Below the pieces are notes generated by a model. That model worked only from the letters and a program-made list of their open reading frames with translations, ran no database searches and was not told the origin of the DNA. Made by a program: the position numbers and the translations under genes. From Himantopus leucocephalus (lineage: Eukaryota > Chordata > Aves > Charadriiformes > Recurvirostridae), in the NCBI GenBank assembly GCA_003993805.1, contig RSEF01000002.1, positions 66,737,220-66,801,219 of the forward strand: DNA of 64,000 nt. Direction: 5' to 3'. This document shows, piece after piece, positions 38,131-52,600 of this stretch. Position 1 is the stretch's first letter, and every line of letters begins with the position of its first letter.

Positions 38131-41100
38131 CCTTTTCAGAGTTCAGATAAAAAGGAGGAGATAGCTAGAGGATACTTGATGTAAATAAGTAGTCCAAATA
38201 AAAGGGCAAAGATCAGCACAGAAATTGTAATTTAGTGAAGCTATGTGCTTTTTAAGTAAAATACTACAAAGCATGAAAATGGATTTCACTAAATTAGATG
38301 TTGTACTTCTAAAATTCCATACTTTTGGAAGAGGCCACATTAAACTATATTTAATCTCTTTAGTCCACCCTACATCTGAATCTTAACTTTTTTCTCTGTT
38401 AGGTCTGTTGAGGACATCTGTGTTATGTGATGAGTGAACAAATAAGTGAGGTGTTTCCTTTTTTCCATAAATTCAGTATAATTTAGTGCTTTGAAACACT
38501 ACAGTACTGTAATGTGAATAAATGCAACTGTTCAGAGGGGTAAACCCAGAAAGCCGTTCCACAGAGATTGTTGGCAGTGTTATAATTCTCACAAAAAATC
38601 GTCCTTTCTCCTGGCAATACAGCCTTAGTACAAAGCTGTGGAAAGGATTTCCTGGGGCATTGAGTCAGGTTTGTGCACATCATGGAAAACCATTTCATAA
38701 AATCCTGTTTATCCACAGAAGAAGGTTTTATACTTGGATGCACTTGGTGTTCTGCATGCCCTGCCCCTGTTGGAAGGCTGTTAGGAAACAGCGACCCAGA
38801 ACATCTCCGGTAGTTGTCAAAGACCAATCGAGGTTACATATCTGAGATTACAGTTTGGGTTTAGATATCAGACAAGTTCTAGCAGGTGCTTAACCCAGGG
38901 AACCCAAAGCCATGACAAACCCTTAGGCAAATTCTGGGTCCAGTTTCAAAACCCTTTTCCAAATTTTGGAGCAGCCCAAAATAGGATTATGGGCACCAAC
39001 CCATCTCTTGATAAATACAAGCTGGGGTTAGACGAATGTTTTACAGAGCAATTTAATTGCGGTATTAGGAGGGATTGCTTGTCAAAAGTTTAACTCTTTT
39101 AAAAGAAATAAGCCAGTGGAAAAAGTGGGCATTCTTGATAGCTTGACTTGCTTCTCTAGCATGTGAAACATTAATGGGAACCACTCTGGGCAGCACTTTA
39201 CCTGCAACTAGCTGTGGTTTTATTAGTTCTATTTTCAACTTTTTCTAAATTCCCCCAAAATTTCTAGTTCCCTTTTCTCTAATTGTAGGTTTCTCTCTCT
39301 GATGCCACTCCAGTGACCAGCAGGAGTTACTATCATAACTTTGCTTCCTAGATTGGCAGTGTTTTGCCAACCAGGCCAGCCAAATTGTTGCCTCTGATGA
39401 TTTTTGGCAGTGAGTTATCACTCTGTAGGGTCACAAAACTAGTGCATGCATAACTAAATTTGTCTAAGGGAAAAATACAACATTCAAATAACACTTTTAA
39501 CCCAGATATCATGAATTTTTAATATTATCACACTGCTTGCAGCTTCCAAACACCTGCTACAGCCAGAAATTCAGGGATTTTTACCCAAAGTGAACTAGAC
39601 CCCTATACTGCCTCATTTTAGTACTAACATATGCACTCTTAAAATGTTTATATGTGATTCATAAAGAGTATGTTTGTTCCATTGTGCATACAGGCACATA
39701 TAAATTTGGGTGCACGTATATATAAATTGTGTGTATGTGTGTTTGTGTGTAAATATTTAGCTATGTAACTCCATGATTGTAATTTAAGTGTACGTATCTT
39801 TTCTCTAGAAAAGCAAACATTATAAAACATCTATTACCTATTTGGATGCTCACATACTAGCAGAGGGCCTACAATTATGCAACTATTTTAAAACCAACCC
39901 CCACTCCTCTAAAATAACAACTGTGCAACTAATGTAAGGAAAACAATTCTACTCAGAATAAAATTAGTATGAAATCAGGCAAGTGTGAAAGGCTGCAAAG
40001 TAACTATTTTGTTACATGTTTTTATGACATAATTATATTGATCTGAAAGACACTCATCCAGAACCACAACCTTTTATAACCGAAGAAAAAGCCTGTATAA
40101 TCTTTTCAATCACTTGATATTCATGGTCTTACTCAAAGGTCTCTGAATATGTCATGTGTGTAATACCAATGCAAAATTTGGCACTATAGTCACTACCAGC
40201 AATATGTTTCAATAAGGTAATTTTCTTGCTGCCTAAGAACATCAGCAGGGTGCAATCCTGAACAAAAACAGACTATGACATCTTATTCAAGCATACATCT
40301 GGAGGACAAAACTATACTTTATTAAAGGAAAATGGGATTTCAGGATTGTTTTGACAAGCGGTAAAAGCACGCACCTCACTTTACATACAGTACAGTTTTA
40401 AATTCACAGTGCTTGTGTAGCCATCGTTAAGTAAAGGCTGGAAGAAAAATACTTCCATTCTCACTGGGTTATGCAAATATACAAATAAAGTCTTACAATC
40501 TATATTGTATATGTTTTTGTACTGGATACATAATATGAAAATAAGTCATAAACTACCATTTTCCTTCTTTTATCTGTAAACAAATCCTTTTGTATACTTA
40601 AGAAGGCAGCACACATGTTTATTCTTTGTACAGCTAGCACACAGATGCTTTCTAATGTTGGGTATGAGCATTCATTTCCACCAAGTGTGTTTGGGTTTCT
40701 ATTTTCTTTTTTTATATTTTGTATTAAAATCTTCCTTTTCCTGTGTTTCTAACCACCTCCACAAGTTATCACTATGTTGGAGAGTCTTTAAGGGAAGAAG
40801 AAACAGCCTAAATGATACTTTTTAAATATTTCATCATAAAGTATATGCATTTTTCGTGTTGGATTCTCCGTAGAATATTAAGATAACAGGTCAGATGCTG
40901 AATAGTGCTGAACACGTCTCTTGTGAGATACTAAGCACGTGGTGCTGAGAGATCATGCAATAATAGATTTTCGTCACTGATTTCAGCAGGAATAGAATCA
41001 GCTCTTAGGACCATCTGAAAAATTACTGCCTTTCTCTAGGGTCATTTTTCTGCTTGCACTTTGAAGTGGTCAGTGACCATGTCTAAAATCTGTTCCTAAA

Positions 41101-42820
41101 CTTGAAAAACACTGATTTAGTGCTTTGTGCATTAGAAACATATTGATATGGAGAGCATGAATTGAGCAGTTTGGCAAGATTGCAAGCTAAAAGGAGGCTG
41201 TGTCATTACAGCTCTAAGTGAAAACATCCAAAAAAAAGTCACTGATATTCTCTACCGTTTGTACCATAAATTACCACCAGATTTGTTGTCATTTGTTTAT
41301 CTGAAAGCAGATTTATGTTCTGTTATTTGAAATCTGTAATATGTTTTGCTGCCCAAAAGCAAGCACTCAGAATATTATGGGATATGACAACCATCTCTGC
41401 TGGTAATGCACTGTTAGAGTGGTTGTTGTACAGGATTGAGCATACTTAATATACACAGTGCCAAGGTTATTTGGAAGATCCTAGCCTAATTTATTTGACT
41501 AATAACACTATTAAGCAGCTAATAGGGCGATTTTAACCAAACTGAAATCTTCAAGTTATACAGCTTACCTCAATTATCACCTCTGTCAGATCAGAAATTA
41601 TTGATGGCTGATTTGGACTAATCCCCTTGAAATCCATACGACACTTTATTACTGCTGTTTCTGCATATTCAAAATGCCCATCACTGCAAAGGCAAAATGT
41701 CATCAGCAAACTGGAGGCTTGACAGCAGGACTGAAAGGGATGCATGCTAAAAGAAATGACAGTGACGGATACTTTAGCATAGCTGTGGCTGTTGAAGTGA
41801 GTGATGTTGGACCAAGAGCAATTTGTGAACTGATCTATTTTCATTTCCATTTTCTTTCCTCCAGAAGATGCACTTTTTTTGGAAGGTGCTAAACTCTGAT
41901 TTAATTTTTTAAAGTATTTTTATTAGTACCTCCCTCCCTAAGAAAGTTAAAGGACTATTTGAGGAGAGGCTCCTGAGGAAGAGGAGAATGGATTTTGTTA
42001 CTCTGTGGAGTTACACAAACCCTTTGTAAACATCCCTTTAGTGGCCACGTTTGGGTAGACAAGCCCAGTTCAGTTTTCCCTTGCTGTCTATAAAGAACAT
42101 TCCTTTTAAACCTACTGCACATTACAGTCAACAGTAAAAATAAAACACTGGAAATGATGTAGTGAAGAGCAATGTTATGCCACTCGCTAAACATACCAAA
42201 GTCTCTTTGGATTATGAGCTGTTTTTTTTCCAGTGATAGAAAGGCCACATATTCACAGCATGCACATTATGGAGTAAAGCACTTGAAGACATAATTCCAA
42301 AGACAAGGAAAACACTTCCTCTAAAACAAGACACATGAAACCAGTCTCATGAGAAAGACTTCTCTATGATCCTGAGTTGAGTGGAAAAATTAAATACTAT
42401 ACAACTTTCACACTGCCCAAAATCACAGATGTGTAAACTATAAAACTGACATTAACTTAAATTGGACCTCTGTACTGGGTGCTTCTTGCCACACAAAACT
42501 GCTTAAAATGATCTTGCAAGTGAGTACTTCAGTCTTATTTATGTAGACCATTATTCTTGTTTGCACAGCTACCAGAAAGCATCTCATTTGAAGGGACTGG
42601 ATTCTAACATTGCGTCTGCCCACATAAAGCACTTCAGATATTACCAGGTAAAATTCATCTGCCAGAGGTTGTCTTTCTTTCCTGCGGCTCACAGCTCCAT
42701 CCAGCCAAGGCAATGAGGGGAAGAAACTGCTGTGCCCCCACTCTTCACAGGATCTGATGGCAAAGCCACGACTTACAGATCCTTGCACATCCTCTGCATC
42801 AGGAGTGCGAGACATTTGTC
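38131..42820. other. AT-rich noncoding DNA, no gene recognised
   Basis: An antisense pair of frames at 38483-38845 (114 and 107 codons) and another at 41551-41892 overlap each other and have no family signature. A dinucleotide-like TG/TA-rich run lies near 39710-39750. No named repeat or RNA gene is recognised. Confidence 0.6.
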
Positions 42821-42880
42821 CCACCCCATCCCATCCCATCCCGTCCCATGCCATGCCATCCCATCCCATCCCATCCGGTC
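42821..42880. repeat. CCATC pentanucleotide array
   Basis: There are twelve consecutive 5-bp units. Eight are exactly CCATC or CCATG, and the rest are single-base variants (CCACC, CCGTC) or a two-base variant (CGGTC). On the minus strand the array translates as a GMGWD-type repeat and explains most of the N-terminus of a 150-codon frame at 42438-42890, which is therefore not taken as a gene. Confidence 0.9.
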
Positions 42881-45800
42881 CCCGCAGCATACTGCTGTGC
42901 TACAGTACAGCAGAAAAGGGAGTTGAGCTATTTTGCCCCACACAAAAGTATTTTCTCTGAGGGCTGAGAGAGCAACTTGCTCTCCCAGCCAAAGCCTTCA
43001 AAGAGCTCAGGAAGGGGAGGATGGGGAGTTTGCCATCTGTTCGCTGAGTATGATGGGCAGAAGAGCCAATTCTGATACCTCCTTGAGTGACATTTTTAAA
43101 TGGATGTGAATGAAATCAGCAGCTGTCAGAAGAGCTGAAGGCATGAGAGAATCTGGACAAAAACATTAATGTGGAATATCTGTTGCTTAGGTCAAGGACA
43201 CCAAATTTTAAAAGAAACCAAAACAACAGGTTTGTTAAAGGCAATTTACTGCCAGAAATATTTTTGTTTTATTTTTTTCCTGTTTTGTTTTTTTCATATC
43301 AAATTGTAAGCATTTGGTTTTACCTGCTTTCACCATTAGTCATTCCACTAGACACTCTTATATCGGTCCTTCTTAAAGACTAACAAATACAGTATTTTCG
43401 CAGTCAGATCCTACAGAAAATGCTCAGCAGAAATGTCACTTCCTCACTGTCTCTGTGCTTTCTAACCATTAGTGTTCCTTCAGCCAGTCTCACCTGGTAC
43501 TTTATTTTAGCATGGTGTCATCCTGCTTATGTCAGTCACCAGGCTATTCAGTAATCTTCATTCTTGCCAAATTCTGGCATGCTGAAGTATAGTTTCATGA
43601 TTCTTCAAAATATTTTACAGGCATGTCTGAAGTATGTACTGGGGAAGTGAAAGGGGAAGGATCTCAAAATTATCAAGTGACACAAATTAGCACTTGCTAC
43701 ATATATAATCACACATATATACATACTTATATATATACACACGCAGGTATATTCTAAAATATGAAATATATTTTTCTGTGACAGACTTAACTGTACTTAA
43801 CTGTATACTTAAACATTATGGAGGAAATCATCATCTTGACCTCAGGTAATGAACCATGCATGTGCTGAAATGTGAAGATTTATACCCCTGGCATTTCTGT
43901 ATTAGAACTAATGAAACCAAAGGGGTCATTGTACATTCATATAAATGCCTGGACTAATATAAATTTATTTTCATCCATCTTTTAAGACTGACCTATATCA
44001 TGCAATTTATAGCAACCCTTTTATTGCATAAACTTCCAAAAGAAGGGATGAACAGTCAAAGCTGGTAAAACCTCTGCAGATTAATGGTGGAAATCTTTTT
44101 TACGGTCTTTGAAAGAGCACAGCACATATATACAGACGGCAATGAAAAACAATTTGTAGGGTAGGAAATGCATATATTTGGTGGGGTGGGAAGGGAGGAA
44201 GGAAACACACATCATATTTTTCCTGCCAGCATGAGTTTAGCAGTCTTCCCATTTTCAATGATCAAAACCTTGAATCCCATCTTTCTGTCTTTGTATCTAC
44301 TTCACTTAATGCAGTGTAAACAATTCTACTGTCAAATAAAACCTCACTTAATGAGGTGAATAAAAAATCAGCCTTTCCTTTTGGTTAAATTTAAGTCTTA
44401 CAGGTGACTGGAGAGGGGGGAAAAAAAAGGAGAGGAAGAACAACAATGCCAAAAGGCTAAAGCGAAGTCTACTAAGGGGTATGAACAGAGTAGCAGCAGT
44501 GAACAAGGAGACGGAAACAACAAAAAAGCTGTGCAGGACTGCACAAAGAAGGGCTAGACCTGAGGAAGAGGAGTGCTAGCAGAGGTTAGTCTCAGCGCTA
44601 TGAACTGACTCCTGCTGCGTGATTCCTGTTGTGCCTGATTTTAGTAGAGGAGCACCACTGCAGCAAAACAGATACCTGAAGCATCAACAGTTCTGCCTCC
44701 AGCTGAAAAAAATAAAATAAATCTGCAATATCTGGCTAACCTCTCAGGCTGAAACAAAGGAAACCTGTGAAGTTTATTCGGTATGTATGAAGTTAAATGT
44801 TTACTTCATTCGTTCAGGGTCACGGCTTATTGAAGGACATACGGTATTTTGAAAAGTGTCTAAAGAAACACCTGTAAAATTGTATTCTTGGAAAATTTGG
44901 AAAGTCTGCAATTCATTCTAACTTTTGCTACACATTATCCTTTTCTCCTATATTTCTCAGAAATGCTGGCAAAAAAACATTTTTCATATCAACTTAATTC
45001 TGAGGTATTGCACAGTACTTCTGACTAACTATAAAAAAACCAGGTCCTGTTATAGGAATAATCCTGATGTGGTACGATATGCTGCAGTAGTGTTACTCAG
45101 GGATTCGGAGTAGGATGAATACATAACCCAAAACTTTAAAAAATGAATAGTAGCCTAATGTTAACATCCACATTTTTATTTAGACTAGCTATTGCTGCAT
45201 CATGCTGGCAGGAGGTTCCCTACTTCTGCCTAGAGCATATAAGGCACATTCGCTTTTGAAAGGCCTTAGGGACAGTTTCTGGAAGGAAAAAATATGAACA
45301 GTCACACACATTGTTACTGCTTTTGTGTTATCAAAAAAAAAAAATAATTAAAAAATACAAGTACCATGAAGGGATGAATTTGATCACCAACTAGACTGTT
45401 ATGCTGGTGGCAGGGCAAGAGCTCAGCCTAACTCACATATGGAAAATAGCTTGGAGATGAAAGCAAACCTGTGTGGTCCAAGCTGCCTATAAGCTACTTT
45501 ATGCAGAAATCTCATAGCTCTCACATATTTAATACAGCTCCACAAGGATTGTATTATAGGCTCCAAGAGATTCAGATAATTAAGAGCCTTTGTTTACAAC
45601 AGGCATGGAGGGGATTGCATTCCACCAGAACCTACCAAAATGCAAGGATTTCTAAACTTGGGAGAAACCTCAACTCCTTTAATTTAGACATTGCTTCCTC
45701 CAGTTGATGGCAAATGCTTAGATTTACTGTCATAAATTATTACAAGCACAACTAAAATTTCCTTGTGGCATTTGATGTAATTAGTCCCTTCGGAATCGGG

Positions 45801-46275
45801 TATACCTGAACTGAATTAGATAACACATCTAGTCTCTACCTAGATGCCAAATAATAGACCATTCTTTTACACCACAGCAAAAAAGGGAAGACATACTCCT
45901 ACAGCACGCATACTTCACAACTAATTATTACCTTCGGTTTTCATCATGATTTTTGATATTTCTCATTTTCAAATTTGTGAATGGGACTTGGAACCAGAAG
46001 TGCTTGAAATACAATGAGTAATCTTGTTCACTTGATATTTCCATCTCAGTTTTGTGATTCACGTGTTTCAGATAATCCTGAGATAAATATCCAAGCTTTT
46101 GAATGTTTATCCAGAGGAAACCAAATAAAAAACAGTGGGCTATTAATGGGAAATGGATTCTTTCTCTAAGAACAGCTCTTGTTGTTATACCACTCTGGTA
46201 TGACAGAAGCATCAGCTGGGGTAGCAGAATGAATTACCTGGCCTGCTGATTCATAATTTTATAGCTGTGTTTCTG
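42881..46275. other. AT-rich noncoding DNA
   Basis: A TA/CA-rich low-complexity stretch lies at about 43697-43770. A 10-bp tandem duplication (ACTTAACTGT) occurs at 43785-43804, and 12 A at 45333-45344. Frames up to 94 codons (45928-46212 minus) show no motif. Confidence 0.6.
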
Positions 46276-46304
46276 AGATTTATTTATTTATTTATTTATT
46301 TATA
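46276..46304. repeat. (TTTA)n microsatellite
   Basis: About seven tandem TTTA units, nearly perfect. This is a simple-sequence locus likely to vary in length between individuals. Confidence 0.9.
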
Positions 46305-46429
46305 TCAGTGTCCTTCCTTATGGATCGCAGCCCATAAATAGCATGTGTGTTTATGCTGCATAGTGACAAACTGGTCAGGACAAAGTAAATATGCCTGAAA
46401 AAGAACAAAAGAAGAAATACAGAAGCAAG

Positions 46430-46900
46430 AAGTTACTCAGAAGAAAAAATGCCCTTGGAGTTGGTGAAAGATAAATTAGAATGAATAACATGCAATTTAG
46501 ATCGGAGTTCGTCTTTGGTGAAAACCCCGTTATTTAGAATATGATGGTGACATCAGAGCAGTTAAGCCTCCAGTTTACCAGGCTGAATTAACAAAACAAA
46601 TATTTTTGATGTGTTTCTGCTTTTTGCTTGACTTTTCATCCCCATGCTCAGCCTTCATATGTTTTATTGGCAATTTATACAGTCAGCAGAAGACACCAAA
46701 GCCTTAGCAACAAGATCTTCTGATGTACAAACAAAATGCATTTAATTTGACTCAGTGTATTACAAGCATTATAATCCCTCTTCTGATTTCAACATGATCG
46801 ACTAATCTCATCTGCTCAGAGGGATAAGCCTTGTCTCAGCCATGATGACAGGCTTAGAGAATGATAAAAATTAGGGCATTCTCACAGATTATATACTGTA
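46430..46900. promoter_or_regulatory. Possible conserved noncoding element
   Basis: Non-repetitive sequence of balanced composition with a consensus AP-1 site TGACTCA at 46748-46754 and an OTX/PITX-type TAATCC at 46772-46777. It contains no long open frame and no named repeat. Motif presence is the only evidence, so this is a weak call. Confidence 0.15.
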
Positions 46901-49407
46901 ACAACAGATAAGGCTTATGAATAAAGAATTGACTACAGGTGGTTATTTGTAGAAATGTACTAGATTAAGGGGTTAATGTTAGAGAGGTACAATGTCATTC
47001 GTAGTTAAATCATAGATACACACAAGTGTGGGAAAATCTTTCTTGCCTGTGTAAACATCAGGGGAGATGAAGCAAATTTCATAGCTCGTTTCACCAGTAG
47101 TCAGAATGAGCAAGTACGTTCTCAATAAAAGGATAACCCTAATTTGCACTCCACAAGTTCATACTACTTGTACTGGGTAAAACAGAGAAGCCAAAAAAAC
47201 TGGCCTGGGATGAGATGGCAAGATAAATATTAACATGTTTTTTTCTAACTGCCTAAAATGCTTCAGTACAGTCTCCTGTTGTTCCCAGGTAAATTTAGTG
47301 CTTATAATTCTTCTGTTTGGATTTGTAAAGAACATATGGTACTGGAATAATGGAGGAAGTGCATGAGGCAAGGGGTAAGCTTTCTAACCATTGAGCAATA
47401 CCGCTATATACACACATCTTACCAGCAAATGCTAGCCTTGGGTGATTAAATCTCAGTGCATTGCTGTGAAAAAGTAATGAAACCCATATAGTAACAATGC
47501 AGGAAATGCAATTACATGCCATCTGCATGCTAGATTCACATTCAATCTTCCTGGAAAAAAAACCCAACAAACCAAACCTGACATGCTCTTTCAATCTGTT
47601 AAAGCTTAAGTAAATGAAAGGAAAAAGTAAGTAAAATTCTTTTTCTAACACTATATGAATTTTTTATCATGGCTTTGAAAAACACGTCCTATGTATCATA
47701 TTAATATCATGTGATGTGTACTGATCTGCAGACACTTAACAGAAACATCTGTGGAGAAAAGGATTAGGTTATCACAATATGACACAAATTATTTCAAATA
47801 ATATTACTTTATTAATATCAATAAATGGTGTCTCAAAACTAGCTATAAAATTAGGTACCATACATATACAATATAGTGCAAATAATCATTAACTCTACTA
47901 TTCTTAATTATTATAACTTACCAGAGATTCTTTTCTCTTCACAAACAAACAAACATCAGATCTTGCTTCTAGCTCTCTCTGTATTTAATTGATAAGTGGT
48001 GGATAATTTTTTATTTTTTGTATCAGGACTTTAGATTCTGAATACCTCAAGTTAAGAAAGCAGAGTCCCATTTAATACTTGCTTATGTAATAGTAGAAAA
48101 ATAAAATTGTCCGTTCAGTGATTGATGAAATTAATAGGTGGCTACAATCCTGGATACATGTATTTTTATATAAAGTTAATGAACCTAATATTTAAAAGTA
48201 AAAAATTAATAAGTGTGACTGAATTAGTTCTCAGAGTGAAGCACTAAGGAAAGAAGTGGCTGTACATTGCATAGTAACAATGATAATATGAATTTACAAT
48301 AATATTGTTTCACACCTATAATCTACTGTGAGTAGATTTAAAGATAGGGGCTGACATTATTAAGAGTTTAAGTTTAAACCACTTGAACTTAATGCAAGCT
48401 GAATGAGCAAGCTGGAGAGACCAAATATCCGTTTTGTTTCCATAGGAACTCCTCCCACAGAAAGCTGCCACCAAATGCCCATTGGCAAGTAGAAATGCTC
48501 ACGCAAAGCATGTATAGCAGCACACACACACACACACAGAGTTCCCCTGTTGCTACCTGTTTGCTCACCAGCAGGCATGTGCAAACCAGCCCGTGAAGAG
48601 CCCTGGAGAAGGGGCACTGCAGACAGCAATAGGCACGTCACTTCGTCAAACTAGGTGTGCCACTTATCCAGAATAATTGATGTGTACTGCTGGGAATGTG
48701 CTCCCCAGCAATCATCCTACTTAAAATGTGCATGTCGTCTTTCTAGGATGCCAATTAAGTGTATCCTTCTGTAGTCGTTGACACTAGATTAAACCTTACG
48801 GTTTAAACAAACATTAGAACTACATAAACCAGAAACAGCATGACATGTCTGACATTTTCCTGGCTCATATGGCATTACATCACTATGCCACTATCCAAAG
48901 TCATGATGCAGCATTTTCTTAAAGGACTTTGATATGTGTCATGTACAAGGAAACCACATTAACACAATCTCCTACTCTGCAAATACATGTAAAGGCTTTT
49001 TTAAAAACCGTGATAAACATGCAGGAAAAAAATGGAATCAAGGCTGCAGATTGATTATAGTATTGTGAAAGAGTTATTAAAAATACCTTAATTGTCTCAT
49101 AAATTTAACTCATGTATGAACATAGAGGTCTTCTAACTGGGTTAGAACACGACAATAGAAGCATTATGATAATGAACCGACATCGAGTATTAAAGAAGTA
49201 AAAACTCAAAAGCATCATTTTCAAACAAAGCTTGGAAGAACTTGGGGAAATATGAAGTCTGAGGAAAGAAAGTGAGTAGGATCAGTACAGTTTTAATATA
49301 TTTTTTGTTAAATTGATTAAAAAAATCAATGTTGAAAGCATATTATCCCTAATATATTGATAACGTCTGTTCATGGTAACTCTGGTATATAAAAACCTTG
49401 CCACTTT
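46901..49407. other. AT-rich noncoding DNA
   Basis: A 118-codon minus-strand frame at 47295-47651 and a 93-codon frame at 48360-48641 carry no recognisable domain; the latter reads through a CA microsatellite. No gene is supported. Confidence 0.6.
48521..48538. repeat. (CA)9 microsatellite
   Basis: Nine perfect CA dinucleotides, preceded by GCAG and followed by GAGTT. Confidence 0.9.
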
Positions 49408-49679
49408 GTAACTGCAAAAGAAAATCATGCATCTTAAATTAAGTGTTAAGAACTGGTTTATAGCAGACGTGACAGTCCCAGACGGTTGCTGGTTCTAATG
49501 CTCTGTCAGAAATTTTGCAGGTGTGCCTCNGTAACTGCAAAAGAAAATCATGCATCTTAAATTAAGTGTTAAGACTGGTTTATAGGAGACGTGACAGTCC
49601 CAGACGGTTGCTGGTTCTAATGCTCTGCCAGAAATTTTGCAGGTGTGCCTTNCTGTCAGAAATTTTGCAGGTGTGCCTC
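49408..49679 (+). repeat. Duplicated block split by two single-N gaps (probable assembly artefact)
   Basis: A block of 122 bp at 49408-49529 is repeated almost exactly at 49531-49651, and its last 27 bp recur a third time at 49653-49679. Copies are separated by exactly one N, at 49530 and 49652. The two long copies differ by one deleted base and three substitutions, a level consistent with sequencing error or allelic difference. Duplicates abutting a one-base N are most simply explained as overlapping contig ends that were joined rather than merged, so the real genome probably has one copy. Confidence 0.85.
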
Positions 49680-52600
49680 CTTTTTGGTTCATGGATGAGA
49701 AAGCAGGCCTTGGAAAATGAAGAGGTGGAAATGCAGGAATGTCTTGGGCCCTTACCTTTGGAAGTAAGTGACAATGGAAAGCATGACAGCTCTTCAGGCT
49801 CCAGAAGTAGATTTAAGACACTTTTGTTTACCCAGACTCCTGAGATCTTTCTCCAACAGTGTATATTTACACTTTTTATTGGTTGCCAACAGGCACAGCA
49901 GGTAGGAGTTATTGGGAAGAGGGATATCTTGGTCCTATCACTTTTCCTCTAGCTGCTTCTGCCATGCCTGATTCAAGAAAATAGGGATCACTGAGAGCCT
50001 TGCACTTAAAATCTTTAGCATAGACATGACCTTTTGTGAAAATGACCATGCACCCTTCAGGACCACTGTGCTGGCAGTTCAAATCGCATCACAGCTTAGG
50101 AAACTCAGTGTAACTTTGCCGACAATCTTATGAATAACCTGATACCTTTAAATATGACTGTATACAGAAAATAGACTCTGCAGAAACACATTTGGTTGAA
50201 ACTTATCTCAAAAATTCCACAACAACTCAGTTCACTAGTAAAGGCATTTTTTCCTTCCCCCAGTCAGTGTGAAAAAGAAGGTCAAAACTGAGATGGCACT
50301 GTGTATTATAAACGCATCACAAAGGAACTTGACTAGCATAATTGCGGATCATGAAGGAGGTAAATCTAGCTATTGTAGTCTCCCATAACTGCTTTGACTA
50401 ATTAAATCTCATTAGATGAAAGAAGCGATACGATGGGGTTTTCTTCAGTAAAATACATAAAGACTTGAAAGTAAGGTGAAAGAAACTTACGTAGTCAGAC
50501 TGCTACAAGCAGCTGCAATTTAAATTCCAAATCACCTGAAAGAAACTACATCTGCAGCAGCATAAGTTTTTAAGTCCTCCCCTGATCTGTCTCTCCAGTT
50601 GCAACTAACACCAGGCAAGTATCATGCAGAGCTCATATGTGGAGTAAAGGAACATCTGAAGTTTGCATTAGTTCACTGATACCTCTTGTGAAAGCTAGGC
50701 CTAAATATCACTTAAAACTATGTCTTGCTGCTCTTTAAAGTTTGAAAATAAGACATTCCCTGTCCTCCAAGATCTTGCCACAAAACATCAAACTTCTTGT
50801 GTAAAGAGAAGATGGCTTGTTATATATCTGAAAATTTTATTCAAGCCTTAAAGACTTTTGTTGAGGGTATAAAATGAGTAAGAATGTCTATGGGGAATCA
50901 TCATCTGTTTGTGGCAGGCAAGAAATTCCAAAAATGTTTAGTTTGTTCTGTTCTGTGCTCCTGCAGAAAAGGTTGTATTTCCTTTTTCAGTGCCCATAAT
51001 CTTTTTAGAACCTTTTCTTTATTGAGCCCATAAACATCACAGTGGAGCTGCAAATCATCATAGTCTGCAGAAACTCCATCAAGGAAGCTACAGAGTAAAT
51101 GATGCTGAAAAGTTGATGTTCACAAGAATAAGCAGTTGACTAACTTCATGATAGTATGCATGACATCTGAGGTATTAAAAAATAATACAGAGAACCATAT
51201 AATGGATGACGTGGTCTCAATATGACTTGGCCAATCCACAGGACCAAGACTGAGGAACCTTAAACAAATACAGGTTCCCTACCACTGTTCTTCACTAATC
51301 TAATTTTGCTGACACTGTCTTCTAATTATGCAAGTGCCTTCCAAATGTCTTATTTGCAAAGTCAGTGGCTTTTCTGATCTTTGACATAAGTTGCCATGCC
51401 TGAAGAAGAAAGTCAAATATGAAACTGTATTCAGTGAAAAACTTTAGGAAGTTATGCAAAGGAATGAGAATGATCAGAACAGAAAACATCTTCCACTTTA
51501 TTAAGGACTTGTCTGCCATGCATCATTTCAATGTTTAACCTCTGAAATAATAGAACTAGAAGCAAAATAGGCTTTTTCAAATTCATTGGGTGCTTTGGAT
51601 TTTATCTTTCCTTTTTGCAACCTGCAGTTACATTGGGGATATACTTCATTATAATTTCAGAGACAGTAAATATCTTTTTCTATTGTGCTGGTCAATATCC
51701 ATAAGAAGTTGGTGGGATTATCCATCTATATATTTTGAATATTTTTTTTTCTTAAAGATTTGTCGTGGTTTGTTATAGATAGACTGCAATACATAAAAAA
51801 GTGATTCTATAAAATAGATGTAAATTAAATCAGAAAATATAGATTTGTTTTATGATGACAAAAAAATTATAATATTTACAATTTTTTAGTGAACTGATTT
51901 TAAATATTACCACTAAGCTTTTCAAAATAGATTAGGAATATTCAAGGAAGATAGGTGTCTAATTTCTATTAACAACCCACAGTTGATGAGCACTTCAATT
52001 TCTGGCTTCTTTAGCAAATCCTATCATCCATCATCAGGTTTTCTCATTATTAGAGTGAACAATGCAAACTGTAGACAACTTTTACTTTCATCCATTTGTT
52101 ATCATATTTTATGACCATTTGATTTTATATTGTCCAAATTATGAATGAGTATATGTCTGTCTGAATAGATACGATTATTAATAGAGGGCAGTAGTACAAA
52201 TACAAGTAAAGCAACAACACCATTAATATGTTTGTTGCTCGGAGCAACAAATGGATAAAAAGACATAAAAGCCAAGGCACTTACATTGTGCAATATACAT
52301 GTTTATAGGTTACAAATTAAATTGCCATCATTTGCCAGCAGTAACTTCATGGTGATATAGAGAATCACCAATTTTCTGATATATGGAGCATGTAGCAATT
52401 GTTGAGATGCAGCAGTTCCTCCTACATTTGAGGAGGCAAAAAAAAATCACAAATGTGTGGTGTCCAGTGTGTGCGGATGGACTATTGTGCATAAAATGTC
52501 AACAACTTCTTGCAAAAGATCAAGTAAAAAGGAATACACAGTTCTCTTTGTTAGCATTCTAAATAAATACATGGCTCTACAAAATTAGAATCAGAAAAGG

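Noticed and set aside
38483..38845. Antisense pair of 114- and 107-codon frames
   Set aside because: They overlap almost completely on opposite strands and neither has a family signature; this looks like a compositional coincidence.
42438..42890. 150-codon minus-strand open frame with a GMGWD-type N-terminus
   Set aside because: The N-terminal repeat is simply the translated CCATC pentamer array; the rest has no motif.
49566..49952. 128-codon plus-strand open frame
   Set aside because: It crosses an N and starts within the artefactual duplication.
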